This document shows, piece by piece, positions 33,362 through 42,453 of a stretch of 64,000 bases of DNA. The stretch comes from Chengkuizengella sp. SCS-71B. Its GTDB lineage: Bacteria > Bacillota > Bacilli > Paenibacillales > KCTC-33759. The notes beneath the pieces are model-generated. The model saw only the letters and a list, made by a program, of their open reading frames with translations, did not search any database and was not told where the DNA came from. The position numbers and the translations under genes were made by a program. Position 1 is the first letter of the stretch; each line of letters opens with the position of its first letter. The stretch spans positions 3,766,501 through 3,830,500 of the forward strand of contig NZ_JAZHSH010000001.1 of assembly GCF_040100845.1 (NCBI RefSeq), read 5' to 3'.

Positions 33362-33688
33362 GTGCAGCAACCACACAAAATAAATTCAAAAGATATTGAA
33401 GAAAATAAAATTTGGGCAGTTTTAGCCTATTTTTTATTTTTCTTACCAATGTTAACTGCAAGAGATTCAAAGTTTGCCATGTATCATGCCAATCAAGGAC
33501 TTATTTTATTTATTTTTGCTGTTGCAGTTAATGTAATTGGCTCTTTTATTCCTATTTTGGGCTGGTTATTGATTCTCCCTTTTGGAAATTTAGCCGTTAT
33601 CATTTATATGATTATTGGTATTATTAATTCAGCATCTGAGAAAGAAAAGCCACTCCCTCTAATTGGAAATTTCGATATTATAAAATAA
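33362..33688 (+). CDS. DUF4870-like membrane protein
   Basis: Small integral membrane protein, 108 residues from GTG 33362 (AAAGGAGG 7 nt upstream; the longer frame from 33272 includes that site). Helices: IWAVLAYFLFFLPML, LILFIFAVAVNVIGSFIPIL and NLAVIIYMIIGIINSA. The segment K-F-A-x-Y-H-A-N-Q-G-L between helices one and two is the DUF4870 hallmark. Function unknown. Confidence 0.8.
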   Translation: MQQPHKINSKDIEENKIWAVLAYFLFFLPMLTARDSKFAMYHANQGLILFIFAVAVNVIGSFIPILGWLLILPFGNLAVIIYMIIGIINSASEKEKPLPLIGNFDIIK

Positions 33689-33901
33689 CAACTATTTATT
33701 TACGGTCCTTAACTTTAATAAATATAAAAAAATTATTCTTCCATAAAAACAGTGATTTCTTTATTGATTTTACTGTTTTTTAATTTTCAATCAATTCTAT
33801 TAAATGTTTCTATTATTGTAAGTTTAAAAATAATAGTTTTGGATAAACTATTTATTAACAAAAAGAAAAGTCTTAAAATATTAACTTACAAAGGTGATTG
33901 G

Positions 33902-34642
33902 ATGTTAGCGTTATTAAAGAAAAATATCATATACAGCTTAGTGCTTGTCATCATATTGCTATTAAGCAGTTTATCTTATTACATTTATGCACATCCTGAA
34001 GATGATTTTTTACAATTTGTGTCTCTTTCTGAAGAGATTTATCCAGAAGATTATACATTTATTTTAAAACACAGTAGTTTTTATAAAAGTTATGAAAATC
34101 AAGGAGATTTCGAACAAATAGGAAATCTACTAATGGATGAGCTTCAAATGCCGCATGGTGAAAGTTTAATAGAATTAAATCACTTAGTATACACATCCTT
34201 TGAAAATAAAAATGGAACAAATTTTGCTGTAAAATTAACTGGAATGAACAATGACAAATCAACTTATTTAACAATAACATTAGATAGCAATCATCAAAGT
34301 TTAGACTCTTTATCTAAAACAAAAACAAAAATTGAGGCTACACTAGAAAAATTAAATATAAATGTAAATTGGAATTCGATGATACAAGGAATATATACAA
34401 AATCTGAAGAAGTGGATTTTCTAAAATTATGGGAGCAACTAAACAAACAGCTTCAATTAAATGAAATTGAAACTTATACAGGTCAACGGACAATCAGTAA
34501 TTCATACTATTCTCCAAATTTAAATTCAAAAATTTTAAGTGGATCTAATCCGATGAATATTCAAGTAGCACTTCATCAAAATTCACTAAATGACGAATGG
34601 CAATTAACAATAGGATCTCCAATCATTACAATGGAATATTAA
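33902..34642 (+). CDS. ywmB: YwmB-family TATA-box-binding-like protein
   Basis: 246 residues from ATG 33902 (AAAGGTGA upstream; the longer frame from 33752 is not supported). N-terminal membrane anchor (IIYSLVLVIILLLSSLSYYIY), then a domain ending with YTGQRTISNSYYSP and the family end QLTIGSPIITMEY. YwmB proteins occur in Bacillales and have an unknown, probably cell-envelope or sporulation-linked role. Confidence 0.82.
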   Translation: MLALLKKNIIYSLVLVIILLLSSLSYYIYAHPEDDFLQFVSLSEEIYPEDYTFILKHSSFYKSYENQGDFEQIGNLLMDELQMPHGESLIELNHLVYTSFENKNGTNFAVKLTGMNNDKSTYLTITLDSNHQSLDSLSKTKTKIEATLEKLNINVNWNSMIQGIYTKSEEVDFLKLWEQLNKQLQLNEIETYTGQRTISNSYYSPNLNSKILSGSNPMNIQVALHQNSLNDEWQLTIGSPIITMEY

Positions 34643-34715
34643 TTACATCTCAACGGTCAGTTATGAGTCCCGGTTCCTCGATGACTAATGTTAAGGGTCA
34701 ATACATCAAAACAAA

Positions 34716-34747
34716 AAAACGTGAGCAGTTCATACTGTTCACGTTTT
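34716..34747. terminator. Intrinsic terminator (bidirectional)
   Basis: Arms AAAACGTGAGCAG (34716-34728) and CTGTTCACGTTTT (34735-34747). It serves the GH16 gene on the minus strand and probably ywmB on the plus strand. Confidence 0.85.
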
Positions 34748-34760
34748 CTATTTTATTAAT

Positions 34761-36401
34761 TTAATTTATTAAATTAAACCAATTGAGATTTCCGATATCG
34801 CTGCCGCCTCTAAATACTAAATACAAATCATGTGTACCCGAAGTTGCTGTTATAGAAGCTGTATTAGTTACCCAATTTTGCCAACCACCTGTATTTGTAA
34901 TATTAACGGTCCCAATTAATGGACCATTTGTACTGTCTAATCTAAATTCAATGCTTCCCCCAACTGTTTGAGTCGCAACTCTTGCTTCTATTCCAGTTGC
35001 ACCACTTCTAAAATCAACATTTTCAAAAAATAAATAGTCTCCATTATCCGTCCAGCCTACATTTAACCCTCCACCTACATCCGTAGTGGGCTCCGTCTGA
35101 ATACCAACCATAGATGTATAACTTTCTGCTTCAATTTTTTCAAAAGGGTTTGTATTGGAAAATTCCAGCCAATTTAAGTTCATAATTCCAATTCCAGTAC
35201 TACCTCTGAAAACTACATATAAGTCATGTATACCTTCAGCATTAGAAATCGCGGCAGTATTGGTTACCCAGCTCTGCCAGCCACCTGTATTGCTAACATT
35301 TACTGTTCCAATTAGAGGTCCAGAAATACTATCTAATCTAAATTCAATCGTTCCTCCATTTGTATTACTAGCAACCCTTACATCAACACTATTTGCTCCA
35401 TTTCCAAAATCAACTTGATTAAAAGCGAGATAATCTCCTTCATCCGTCCATCCAACATTCAATCCGCCACCGATATCCGTGGTTGTTTCTGTCTGAATTC
35501 CATTCATTGATGTATAGTTTTCTGCCTCAATTCGATCAAATGCATTTATAGGACCACCTGTAGGTGGACCAGATGATTCATAAACTCTTACATAGTCTAC
35601 AAGCATCTCTGCAGGAAAATCACTTGGGGCAGGTACACGACCTCCATCAAAATTCCCTCCCACTGCCAAGTTCAATATCATATAAAACTCTTGATCAAAA
35701 GGGGCAGGAAAAGGGTTATTAGTAGTTTGACCTAAACTTCTGCTATACCAGGAGGTTTCCGTATTATATAATTGTCCATCCAAGTACCAACGAATTTCAC
35801 CTGGTTCCCACTCCACACTATAATTATGCCAGTCTGCTGCAGTGCCATTATTAGGTATTGTTATTGATCCGCCTGAATAAACATTATTTGGCCAATTTTC
35901 TCCATAATGAATGGCTCCACTAATTTCATGAGGCAATCTTCCTCTATTTTCCATAATATCAATTTCACCAGATGATGCCCATCCACCATAAATGTCATCT
36001 TGTGGCATCATCCAAAATGCAGGCCAGAAACCTTGTCCTACAGGTAACTTGATTCTAGCTTCAAATTTTCCGTATTTCCAACTCGCAAGTCCATCTGTTT
36101 TTAACTTTCCAGAAGTATAGTTAAACCCATTAAATTGTTCATTTAATGCTGTGATTATTAAACTCCCATTCTGAACTCTTACATTTTCTGTGCGGCTGGT
36201 GTAATATTGCTCCTCATTATTTCCCCAACCTCCTACTCCATTACCAATATCATAAGTCCACTTACTCGTATCAAGAGTATTGCCATTAAATTCATCGCTC
36301 CATACTAAGGTCCATTCTTCGTGATTGTCAGCGATTCCAATTGTAGGGATCAATAAAACTGTTATCAAGATTGAAAATAAAACTAAAATTACTTTCTTCA
36401 T
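34761..36401 (-). CDS. Secreted GH16 beta-glucanase with two CBM6-like modules
   Basis: 546 residues. Signal peptide, then a glycoside hydrolase family 16 domain (about 28-275) with the catalytic motif E146-I-D148-I-M-E151 (nucleophile and acid/base Glu), as in laminarinases and lichenases. Two CBM6-like carbohydrate-binding modules follow (about 288-418 and 420-545); each starts with IEAE-x-Y and contains GGGLNVGWTD-x-GDYL, so they are recent duplicates. Probably degrades beta-1,3- or 1,3-1,4-glucan outside the cell. GGGAGGG precedes ATG 36401. Two cre-like sites upstream suggest carbon-catabolite control. Confidence 0.93.
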   Translation of the reverse strand: MKKVILVLFSILITVLLIPTIGIADNHEEWTLVWSDEFNGNTLDTSKWTYDIGNGVGGWGNNEEQYYTSRTENVRVQNGSLIITALNEQFNGFNYTSGKLKTDGLASWKYGKFEARIKLPVGQGFWPAFWMMPQDDIYGGWASSGEIDIMENRGRLPHEISGAIHYGENWPNNVYSGGSITIPNNGTAADWHNYSVEWEPGEIRWYLDGQLYNTETSWYSRSLGQTTNNPFPAPFDQEFYMILNLAVGGNFDGGRVPAPSDFPAEMLVDYVRVYESSGPPTGGPINAFDRIEAENYTSMNGIQTETTTDIGGGLNVGWTDEGDYLAFNQVDFGNGANSVDVRVASNTNGGTIEFRLDSISGPLIGTVNVSNTGGWQSWVTNTAAISNAEGIHDLYVVFRGSTGIGIMNLNWLEFSNTNPFEKIEAESYTSMVGIQTEPTTDVGGGLNVGWTDNGDYLFFENVDFRSGATGIEARVATQTVGGSIEFRLDSTNGPLIGTVNITNTGGWQNWVTNTASITATSGTHDLYLVFRGGSDIGNLNWFNLIN

Positions 36402-36427
36402 TTGATATACCCTCCCATTTAATTATT

Positions 36428-36441
36428 AGAAAGCGCTTTCA
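36428..36441 (-). promoter_or_regulatory. cre-like operator 1
   Basis: TGAAAGCGCTTTCT fits the CcpA catabolite-responsive element (TGWAANCGNTNWCA) except the last base. It lies 27 nt upstream of the GH16 start, within the expected leader or promoter. Another LacI-family regulator could also bind. Confidence 0.6.
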
Positions 36442-36535
36442 TCAATAGCTTCAGAAAAATCGTTATTAGCTGGAACTATATAAAGTCTAATATTACTTAT
36501 GCTTGCCTAACTCCTCCCTCCCATAGCAGATTATT

Positions 36536-36549
36536 GGAAAACGATTTCA
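36536..36549 (-). promoter_or_regulatory. cre-like operator 2
   Basis: TGAAATCGTTTTCC, 135 nt upstream of the GH16 start, again fits the cre pattern except the last base. Two spaced sites would allow looping or cooperative repression. Confidence 0.5.
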
Positions 36550-36603
36550 TGCATTAATTATATTAAATTATTAACTCAATCTCAATTGCAATTTATCCAA
36601 TAT

Positions 36604-36656
36604 TAAAAGAGACAGCTCTTGAGAGTGAATAAATCTCATAAGAGATGTCTCTTCCT
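36604..36656 (-). terminator. Terminator-like hairpin after the nitroreductase gene
   Basis: Arms AAGAGACA and TGTCTCTT with an inner pairing CTCTTATGAGA / TCTCAAGAG, followed by TTTTAATATT on the minus strand. Long stem with irregular interior. Confidence 0.6.
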
Positions 36657-36683
36657 TATTTTCCATATTAAAAAGTATGAAAT

Positions 36684-37316
36684 TTAACCTTCAAATGTAT
36701 TATACGAAGCAATTTGAGATACTGGAAATCTAGGTGTTTCATGTGCTGGCTTGGCTTGTTTTCCAACGGTTATCAACATCACTGGAATATAACGTGCTGG
36801 AATATTAAAAGTTTCAGATATTTTTTCTCGATCAAAACCACCCATTGGACATGTATCATAACCTTTTGCTTTTGCAACTAACATTAATTGCATCGCAGCT
36901 AATGAAGGATTTAGTACAGCTTCACTAAAAGCAGCTTGTTGATTTTGATATGCACCATTAATTTGACCCATCAATGTATCCTTTGCTTCCTGTGTCATAA
37001 AACCATGTTTCACTGCTTCACCGTATACCGCTTCACCATTTTTATTTGCTTCAAGATCACCAAGAACTACAATTGTAGCTGCTGCGTCAACAACTTGCTG
37101 CTGATTAAAGGCAATCGGCAATAAAGTTTGCTTTAATTGCTCATCATCAATCACAAGAAATTTCCAATGTTGAAGGTTCCATGAAGATGGTGCTTTCGCT
37201 GTTTCTTCAAGTATTTCATTCATTTCACTTCTATCAATTTTGACAGATGAATCGTATACACGCACGGATTTACGATCGTTAATTATTTCATAAATATCTT
37301 GTTTAGTGGACAACAT
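36684..37316 (-). CDS. NAD(P)H-dependent nitroreductase family protein
   Basis: 210-residue FMN enzyme. The N-terminal I-N-D-R-K-S-V-R-V-Y-D motif, A-P-S-S-W-N-L-Q-H-W-K-F near residue 40 and C-P-M-G-G-F-D near residue 157 are typical of the oxygen-insensitive nitroreductase superfamily. Natural substrate unknown; likely a quinone or flavin-dependent detoxifier. AGGAGGAG precedes ATG 37316. Confidence 0.9.
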   Translation of the reverse strand: MLSTKQDIYEIINDRKSVRVYDSSVKIDRSEMNEILEETAKAPSSWNLQHWKFLVIDDEQLKQTLLPIAFNQQQVVDAAATIVVLGDLEANKNGEAVYGEAVKHGFMTQEAKDTLMGQINGAYQNQQAAFSEAVLNPSLAAMQLMLVAKAKGYDTCPMGGFDREKISETFNIPARYIPVMLITVGKQAKPAHETPRFPVSQIASYNTFEG

Positions 37317-37772
37317 TTTAATAACTCCTCCTCAATTACTTACTAATTGTAATTTAAAAACTTACAGTTATTATTATACTCATTTTTAGTTATAAATCAA
37401 TCTTGTTTGTAAAATTTTTTTCATTAACTATATTTTATTGCTCTGTAATACTTTTTCCATAAATGATGATTTCAACTCACTTTCTTGACTTGTTAACTTC
37501 TAGAAATATAATTCTTCGTTTTCTGAAAAGACATTACTATATGTTATATAATAATCAATCGTTTAAGAATGATTCGTTAAAGTGTATACAAAGAACAAGC
37601 AATGAAATAATAGAAATATACACTTTTTTCATATTAAAAACTCTTGCAACTCCATCGTATCTATGTAAAGATCAATATATTACAAGACTACTATACTTTA
37701 CTCATTTTCAGAGATACAATATATTATTTAATGATTTTATTTAGATCTTATATAGATATTTGAGGTGAAGAT
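37317..37772. other. Intergenic region between nitroreductase and ligase operon
   Basis: 456 nt, strongly AT-rich. It must hold the promoters of both divergent units, but no convincing -35/-10 pair was picked. The plus-strand frame 37463-37744 has no ribosome binding site and low-complexity composition, so it is not called a gene. GAGGTGAAG precedes the ligase start. Confidence 0.4.
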
Positions 37773-38966
37773 ATGACTAATAAAGCAATCATTTTAGGAT
37801 GCAATTATTATATAGGTTTAAGCACAATACGTTGCTTAGGTGTTCATGGCATACATACAGTTGCAGTAGATTATTCAGAAAAAGGTGCTTATGGTGCTAA
37901 ATCCAAACATTGCTCGGAAAGGTTAATTGCTCCACACTATAAAAAAGAAACAAAAAAATTCATTCGATTCTTAATTAATTATGCTCGTGAACAAAACAGT
38001 CCACCCGTTCTTATCCCTTGTCATGATTCCTACGTTGAAATCATTGACGAACATTTAGAGGAGCTTAAAAAGTGTTACCTTATTCCACAAACTGAAGCAG
38101 GACTTTATTCGAAACTTATGAATAAAGAAACGCTGCATCAAATTGCACAAGATAAAGGTGTGAAAGTTCCTGAGACAGTGAGAGTGAATGAGGAAAACTT
38201 TATGGATAAGGTCGAGAATATCATTAAATACCCTTGTTTAGTGAAACCAGTTGATTCCCCTACTTTTGTAGCAAAGTTTAGAAAAAAGTTATTTAAAGTC
38301 CATAATAAAGAAGAATTAGAAGCATCCCTTGATAGAGCAAAAAATGCAAACTTAGAAGTCATCGTGCAAAGAATCATCCCTGGTTTTGACGACCACATGT
38401 ATACGTATGATGCGTATTTAAACCAAGATTCAAAAGTAACTCACTGGTTAACTTGTCAGAAATACCGTCAATATCCAATCAATTTTGGCGCTTCAGTTTA
38501 CACAGGGCAGAAATATGTGCCAGAGCTTCATGAAATTGGAACTAAGTTTTTTGAAGAGATTGGATATAAAGGGTTTGCTGAAATCGAGTTTAAGAAAGAT
38601 GCTGAAACCGGACAATACTATTTAATCGAAATCAACGTTCGAATCACAAATATAAATCAATTGTTATACAAAGTCGGCGTGAATATTCCTCACATCACTT
38701 ATCAAGATCTTACTGGATCACCTGTTACCCCTAAAGCGATCGAAGTAGATACTGATGTACGATTTTGGTGTGGGTATGAAGACATGTATGCTATAAGAGA
38801 TTATATAAGAACTAAACAACTGTCCTTCAAAAGCATTTTAAAATCTTTGTTGTTTAAACCTAAGGCATATGCCATATGGGATTGGAAAGATCCTATTCCT
38901 GCATTCTCCAATGCTGGTATGATCACATCAAAAATATTCAAACGTTTACTTCACTCTAAAAAATAA
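37773..38966 (+). CDS. ATP-grasp carboxylate-amine ligase (D-aspartate-ligase-like)
   Basis: 397-residue cytoplasmic ATP-grasp enzyme forming an amide between a carboxylate and an amine. N-terminal pre-ATP-grasp domain (AIILGCNYYIGLSTIRCLG), ATP-grasp domain with YPCLVKPVDSP near residue 152 and the metal-binding end Y-L-I-E-I-N-V-R near residue 287. Related enzymes join D-Asp to the Lys side chain of peptidoglycan precursor in enterococci and lactococci. The same operon contains an aspartate racemase and an Asn-synthetase-type amidotransferase, which fits that role. Substrate is inference. First gene of a five-gene operon. Confidence 0.8.
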   Translation: MTNKAIILGCNYYIGLSTIRCLGVHGIHTVAVDYSEKGAYGAKSKHCSERLIAPHYKKETKKFIRFLINYAREQNSPPVLIPCHDSYVEIIDEHLEELKKCYLIPQTEAGLYSKLMNKETLHQIAQDKGVKVPETVRVNEENFMDKVENIIKYPCLVKPVDSPTFVAKFRKKLFKVHNKEELEASLDRAKNANLEVIVQRIIPGFDDHMYTYDAYLNQDSKVTHWLTCQKYRQYPINFGASVYTGQKYVPELHEIGTKFFEEIGYKGFAEIEFKKDAETGQYYLIEINVRITNINQLLYKVGVNIPHITYQDLTGSPVTPKAIEVDTDVRFWCGYEDMYAIRDYIRTKQLSFKSILKSLLFKPKAYAIWDWKDPIPAFSNAGMITSKIFKRLLHSKK

Positions 38967-39004
38967 ATCATTTAAACTTTGATCTAAGATATGGAGTTGG
39001 TCTT

Positions 39005-40495
39005 ATGCTATTATCCTCAGTACTTCAAGACCTTAATTATGTTAAAATTAAGGGAAATACCGATATAGAAATTAACGCTATCGCTTACGACTCTAGAGAA
39101 GTGATAGAAAATAGTATATTTGTAGCTATTTCTGGATTCGAAGTGGACGGTCATATCTTTATTCAAAAAGCAATTGATATGGGAGCAACCGCAATTATTG
39201 TTGAAAAAGATATGCAAATTAAAGGGAATATCACTGTATTAAAAGTGGAAAACTCTAGAACAGCATTAGCTAGAATATCATCAAACTTTTATCATCGTCC
39301 AACTGAAAAACTAAATATTGTAGGGATTACTGGTACGAATGGCAAAACCTCAATCTCCTACTTTTTAAAATCTATATTTGAACATGCAGGGCGTTCTGTG
39401 GGCCTAATTGGAACGATTGGAACTATGATCAATAATAAAGTTGAAAAAAATAAAAATACGACACCAGAATCACTGAATTTACAGCAAATCTTCTCTAAAA
39501 TGATAAAATCAGAAACAGATCATTGCATTATGGAAGTATCATCACATGCTTTAAATTTAAATCGAGTGGCTTACAGTCATTTTAATACTGCTATTTTTAC
39601 AAATCTATCCCCAGATCATCTAGAATTGCATCATGATATGGAAGAATATTATCAAGCGAAAGCAAAATTATTCGAGCTTGCCAAAGAATATAATATCATC
39701 AATATAGATGATGAATACGGTAAAAGATTAATCCAAAAAGTACAAAAGTATGATGCGAAGTTACTTACTTATGGTTTAGAGAATGACGCTGATATTTATG
39801 CTTCAAATATCAAGTATTCAGCAAATGGCTCAACCTATTTGGTACATACCCCTAAAGGCAGCATTGAAATCACAGTGAACTTACCCGGGGTCATTTATGT
39901 GTATAATAGTTTAGCCGCTATCGCTTGTGCTTACAGTAATGAATTACCTTTAGAAATGATTAAAGAAGGTATTCAGAAACTAGAAGGAATTAAAGGTAGA
40001 TTTGAAATTGCATATCAAAAAAATAATTATAAAATTGTGATTGATTTTGCCCATACTGAAGATGCATTAAAAAATGCAATACTTACTTTAAAACAACATG
40101 CTAAGGGTAGAATCATCGTTGTGTTTGGAGTATATGCAGATGCTGGAGAATCAGGTACTGATAAAAGAAGATCAATGGGAAAAGTCGCTGCAAAATATGC
40201 AGACTTCTCTATTGTTACATCAGACAACCCTAAGGATCAGGATCCTGATTTAATCATCCAAGAAATTGTCCAAGCCATTGAAGAAGAAAGTGGAACAGAT
40301 ACTTATGATGCAGTAGTTGATCGAAAAGAAGCCATAAAATATGCTATCGATATCAGTGAAAAAGACGACATTATTTTGATTGCTGGAAAGGGACATGAAA
40401 CAACTCAAGTAATAGGAAAAACTGAAATACCTTTTAATGAGGCTGAGATCGTAGAAGAAGTTCTGAGAAGTAAGAATCGATTATTAGAAATATAA
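39005..40495 (+). CDS. Divergent MurE-like Mur ligase
   Basis: 496 residues, three-domain Mur ligase: N-terminal UDP-binding part (SREVIENSIFVAISG), ATP-binding domain with G110-T-N-G-K-T115, carbamoylated-Lys position K219 in QAKAKLF, and a C-terminal domain. Two differences from ordinary MurE are visible: the substrate motif is D407-N-P-K410 instead of DNPR of meso-Dap enzymes, and the usual GCGGxRDxxKRP segment reads GVYADAGESGTDKRRSMG. G-K-G-H-E is kept. So it probably adds a residue other than meso-Dap, possibly as a specialised paralogue. Located 38 nt after the ATP-grasp gene. Confidence 0.8.
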   Translation: MLLSSVLQDLNYVKIKGNTDIEINAIAYDSREVIENSIFVAISGFEVDGHIFIQKAIDMGATAIIVEKDMQIKGNITVLKVENSRTALARISSNFYHRPTEKLNIVGITGTNGKTSISYFLKSIFEHAGRSVGLIGTIGTMINNKVEKNKNTTPESLNLQQIFSKMIKSETDHCIMEVSSHALNLNRVAYSHFNTAIFTNLSPDHLELHHDMEEYYQAKAKLFELAKEYNIINIDDEYGKRLIQKVQKYDAKLLTYGLENDADIYASNIKYSANGSTYLVHTPKGSIEITVNLPGVIYVYNSLAAIACAYSNELPLEMIKEGIQKLEGIKGRFEIAYQKNNYKIVIDFAHTEDALKNAILTLKQHAKGRIIVVFGVYADAGESGTDKRRSMGKVAAKYADFSIVTSDNPKDQDPDLIIQEIVQAIEEESGTDTYDAVVDRKEAIKYAIDISEKDDIILIAGKGHETTQVIGKTEIPFNEAEIVEEVLRSKNRLLEI

Positions 40496-40559
40496 CTACC
40501 CCGTAACCAAGATCGTAGCGATATATTTAGATTTAAAAACAACGAAAGGTGATTACTCT

Positions 40560-42401
40560 ATGTGTGGTTTTGTTGGCTTTGCAGATACAAGTTTACCTAT
40601 TGATAAAACAAAAACAATCCAGGATATGATGAATACTATTGTTCATAGAGGCCCTGACAGTGGCGGGGTCTTTTCTGATGAAAAAGTGACCTTTGGATTC
40701 AGGCGTTTGATGATCATAGATTTGGTGGAAGAAGGAAATCAGCCTATGTACAATGAAGATGAGAGCTGTATTCTTATCTTTAACGGCGAAATTTATAATT
40801 ATCAAGAGTTACGTGATGATCTCATCAAAAAAGGACATGAATTTATTAGTAAAACAGATAGTGAGGTTATTCTTCATGGTTATGAAGAATATGGCGTTGA
40901 TATTTTACAGAAATTAAGAGGCATGTTTGCATTTGCTATTTGGGATTCCAAAAAAGAAACAATGTTCCTAGCAAGAGATTTTTTTGGGATCAAACCTTTG
41001 TATTATACTCAAAATACATCAGATCATTCCTTTATATTTGGCTCAGAAATTAAATCCATTTTAAAACATCCAAGTTATAAAAAGGAAATGAATAAGGATG
41101 CTCTAAAACCTTATCTTACCTTCCAATATTCTGTTATGGATGAAACATTTTTCAAAGGGATATATAAACTGAAACCTGGTCATTATATGTTATATAAAAA
41201 AGGAGAAATTGAAATCAATCCGTTCTGGGATGCCAATTTTTCTGAGAAAGAAAATAGCTTGAATTATTACGTTGAGCAAATCAAAAAAACATTAGAAGAA
41301 TCAGTTAAATACCATAAAATTAGTGATGTGAAAGTAGGTTCTTTTTTATCAGGTGGGGTCGATTCAAGTTATATTACATCCCTATTAAATCCGAATAAAA
41401 CGTTCTCTGTTGGCTTCCAAGATCATGAGGGAATTTTTAATGAAACCAATCTAGCAAAGGATTTATCTGATATTTTACACATTGAAAATCATAAAAAAAT
41501 AATTAATGCAGATGAATGTTTTAAAATGCTGCCAACCATCCAGTATCACATGGATGAACCACAGTCTAATCCCTCATCTGTTCCCTTATATTTTTTAGCT
41601 GAATTAGCAAGTAAACATGTAACTGTAGTGTTATCTGGGGAGGGTGCTGATGAAATTTTTGGTGGTTACGCATGGTATCAAGCAACACCTGCTATGCGTA
41701 AATATGAAAAACTCCCTTTAACTATTCGACGCCCAGTCTCAAAAATAAGTCAAAAACTTCCTAGAAATAGAATCACTGCTTTTTTAGAAAAAGGTGGGCA
41801 AAAAGTAGAAGAAAAATTTATTGGTCAAGCCAAGGTTTTTGAGGAAAAAGATGCTTTGAAAGTTCTAAAAGAGGATTACAAAAACAGTCCTTCTATCCTA
41901 GACATTACTAAACAAGTTTATGATAAAGTAAATGACAAAGATAATCTTACAAAAATGCAATATGTGGATCTGAAGTTATGGCTGCCAGGAGATATTTTAC
42001 TAAAAGCGGACAAAATGAGCTCAGCCCATTCCATTGAGCTGCGAGTTCCATTCTTAGATAAAGTTGTTATGGAGCTAGCTTCAGAACTTCCTGCAGACCA
42101 ACGTGTAAATGAATTAAATACAAAACATGCACTAAGAACAGCAGCAAAGGAATCACTGCCTGAAGAATGGGCAAACCGCCCAAAGGTTGGCTTTCCTGTA
42201 CCCATTCGATATTGGTTAAGAGAAGAAAAGTACTACAATATCGTAAAAGAAATGTTTCAATCAGATATAGCAGAGCAATTTTTTAATACAGATGAACTTA
42301 TGAGATATCTTAATGACCATTATGAAGAGAAACACAACTATGCAAGATATATATGGACGGTTTACGTATTTCTTATATGGTACAAAGAGTTCTTCACATG
42401 A
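40560..42401 (+). CDS. Glutamine-dependent asparagine synthase-type amidotransferase
   Basis: 613-residue AsnB-family enzyme: N-terminal glutaminase with Cys2 nucleophile (MCGFVGF), synthetase domain with the PPi-loop LSGGVDSSY near residue 262 and SGEGADEIFGGY near residue 360. It may make free asparagine, but family members also amidate cell-wall residues: Bacillus AsnB acts on meso-Dap, and lactococcal AsnH acts on the D-Asp cross-bridge. In this operon the latter type of role is the better guess. AAAGGTGA precedes ATG 40560. Confidence 0.9.
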   Translation: MCGFVGFADTSLPIDKTKTIQDMMNTIVHRGPDSGGVFSDEKVTFGFRRLMIIDLVEEGNQPMYNEDESCILIFNGEIYNYQELRDDLIKKGHEFISKTDSEVILHGYEEYGVDILQKLRGMFAFAIWDSKKETMFLARDFFGIKPLYYTQNTSDHSFIFGSEIKSILKHPSYKKEMNKDALKPYLTFQYSVMDETFFKGIYKLKPGHYMLYKKGEIEINPFWDANFSEKENSLNYYVEQIKKTLEESVKYHKISDVKVGSFLSGGVDSSYITSLLNPNKTFSVGFQDHEGIFNETNLAKDLSDILHIENHKKIINADECFKMLPTIQYHMDEPQSNPSSVPLYFLAELASKHVTVVLSGEGADEIFGGYAWYQATPAMRKYEKLPLTIRRPVSKISQKLPRNRITAFLEKGGQKVEEKFIGQAKVFEEKDALKVLKEDYKNSPSILDITKQVYDKVNDKDNLTKMQYVDLKLWLPGDILLKADKMSSAHSIELRVPFLDKVVMELASELPADQRVNELNTKHALRTAAKESLPEEWANRPKVGFPVPIRYWLREEKYYNIVKEMFQSDIAEQFFNTDELMRYLNDHYEEKHNYARYIWTVYVFLIWYKEFFT

Positions 42402-42453
42402 ACCTTTCATAACTTAAGTATCAAATGTTCTTGGCTTGTACTAGGAGGAGATT

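Noticed and set aside
37463-37744. Plus-strand ORF upstream of the ligase operon
   Set aside because: No ribosome binding site, biased low-complexity composition, no recognisable domain; probably part of the leader or promoter region.
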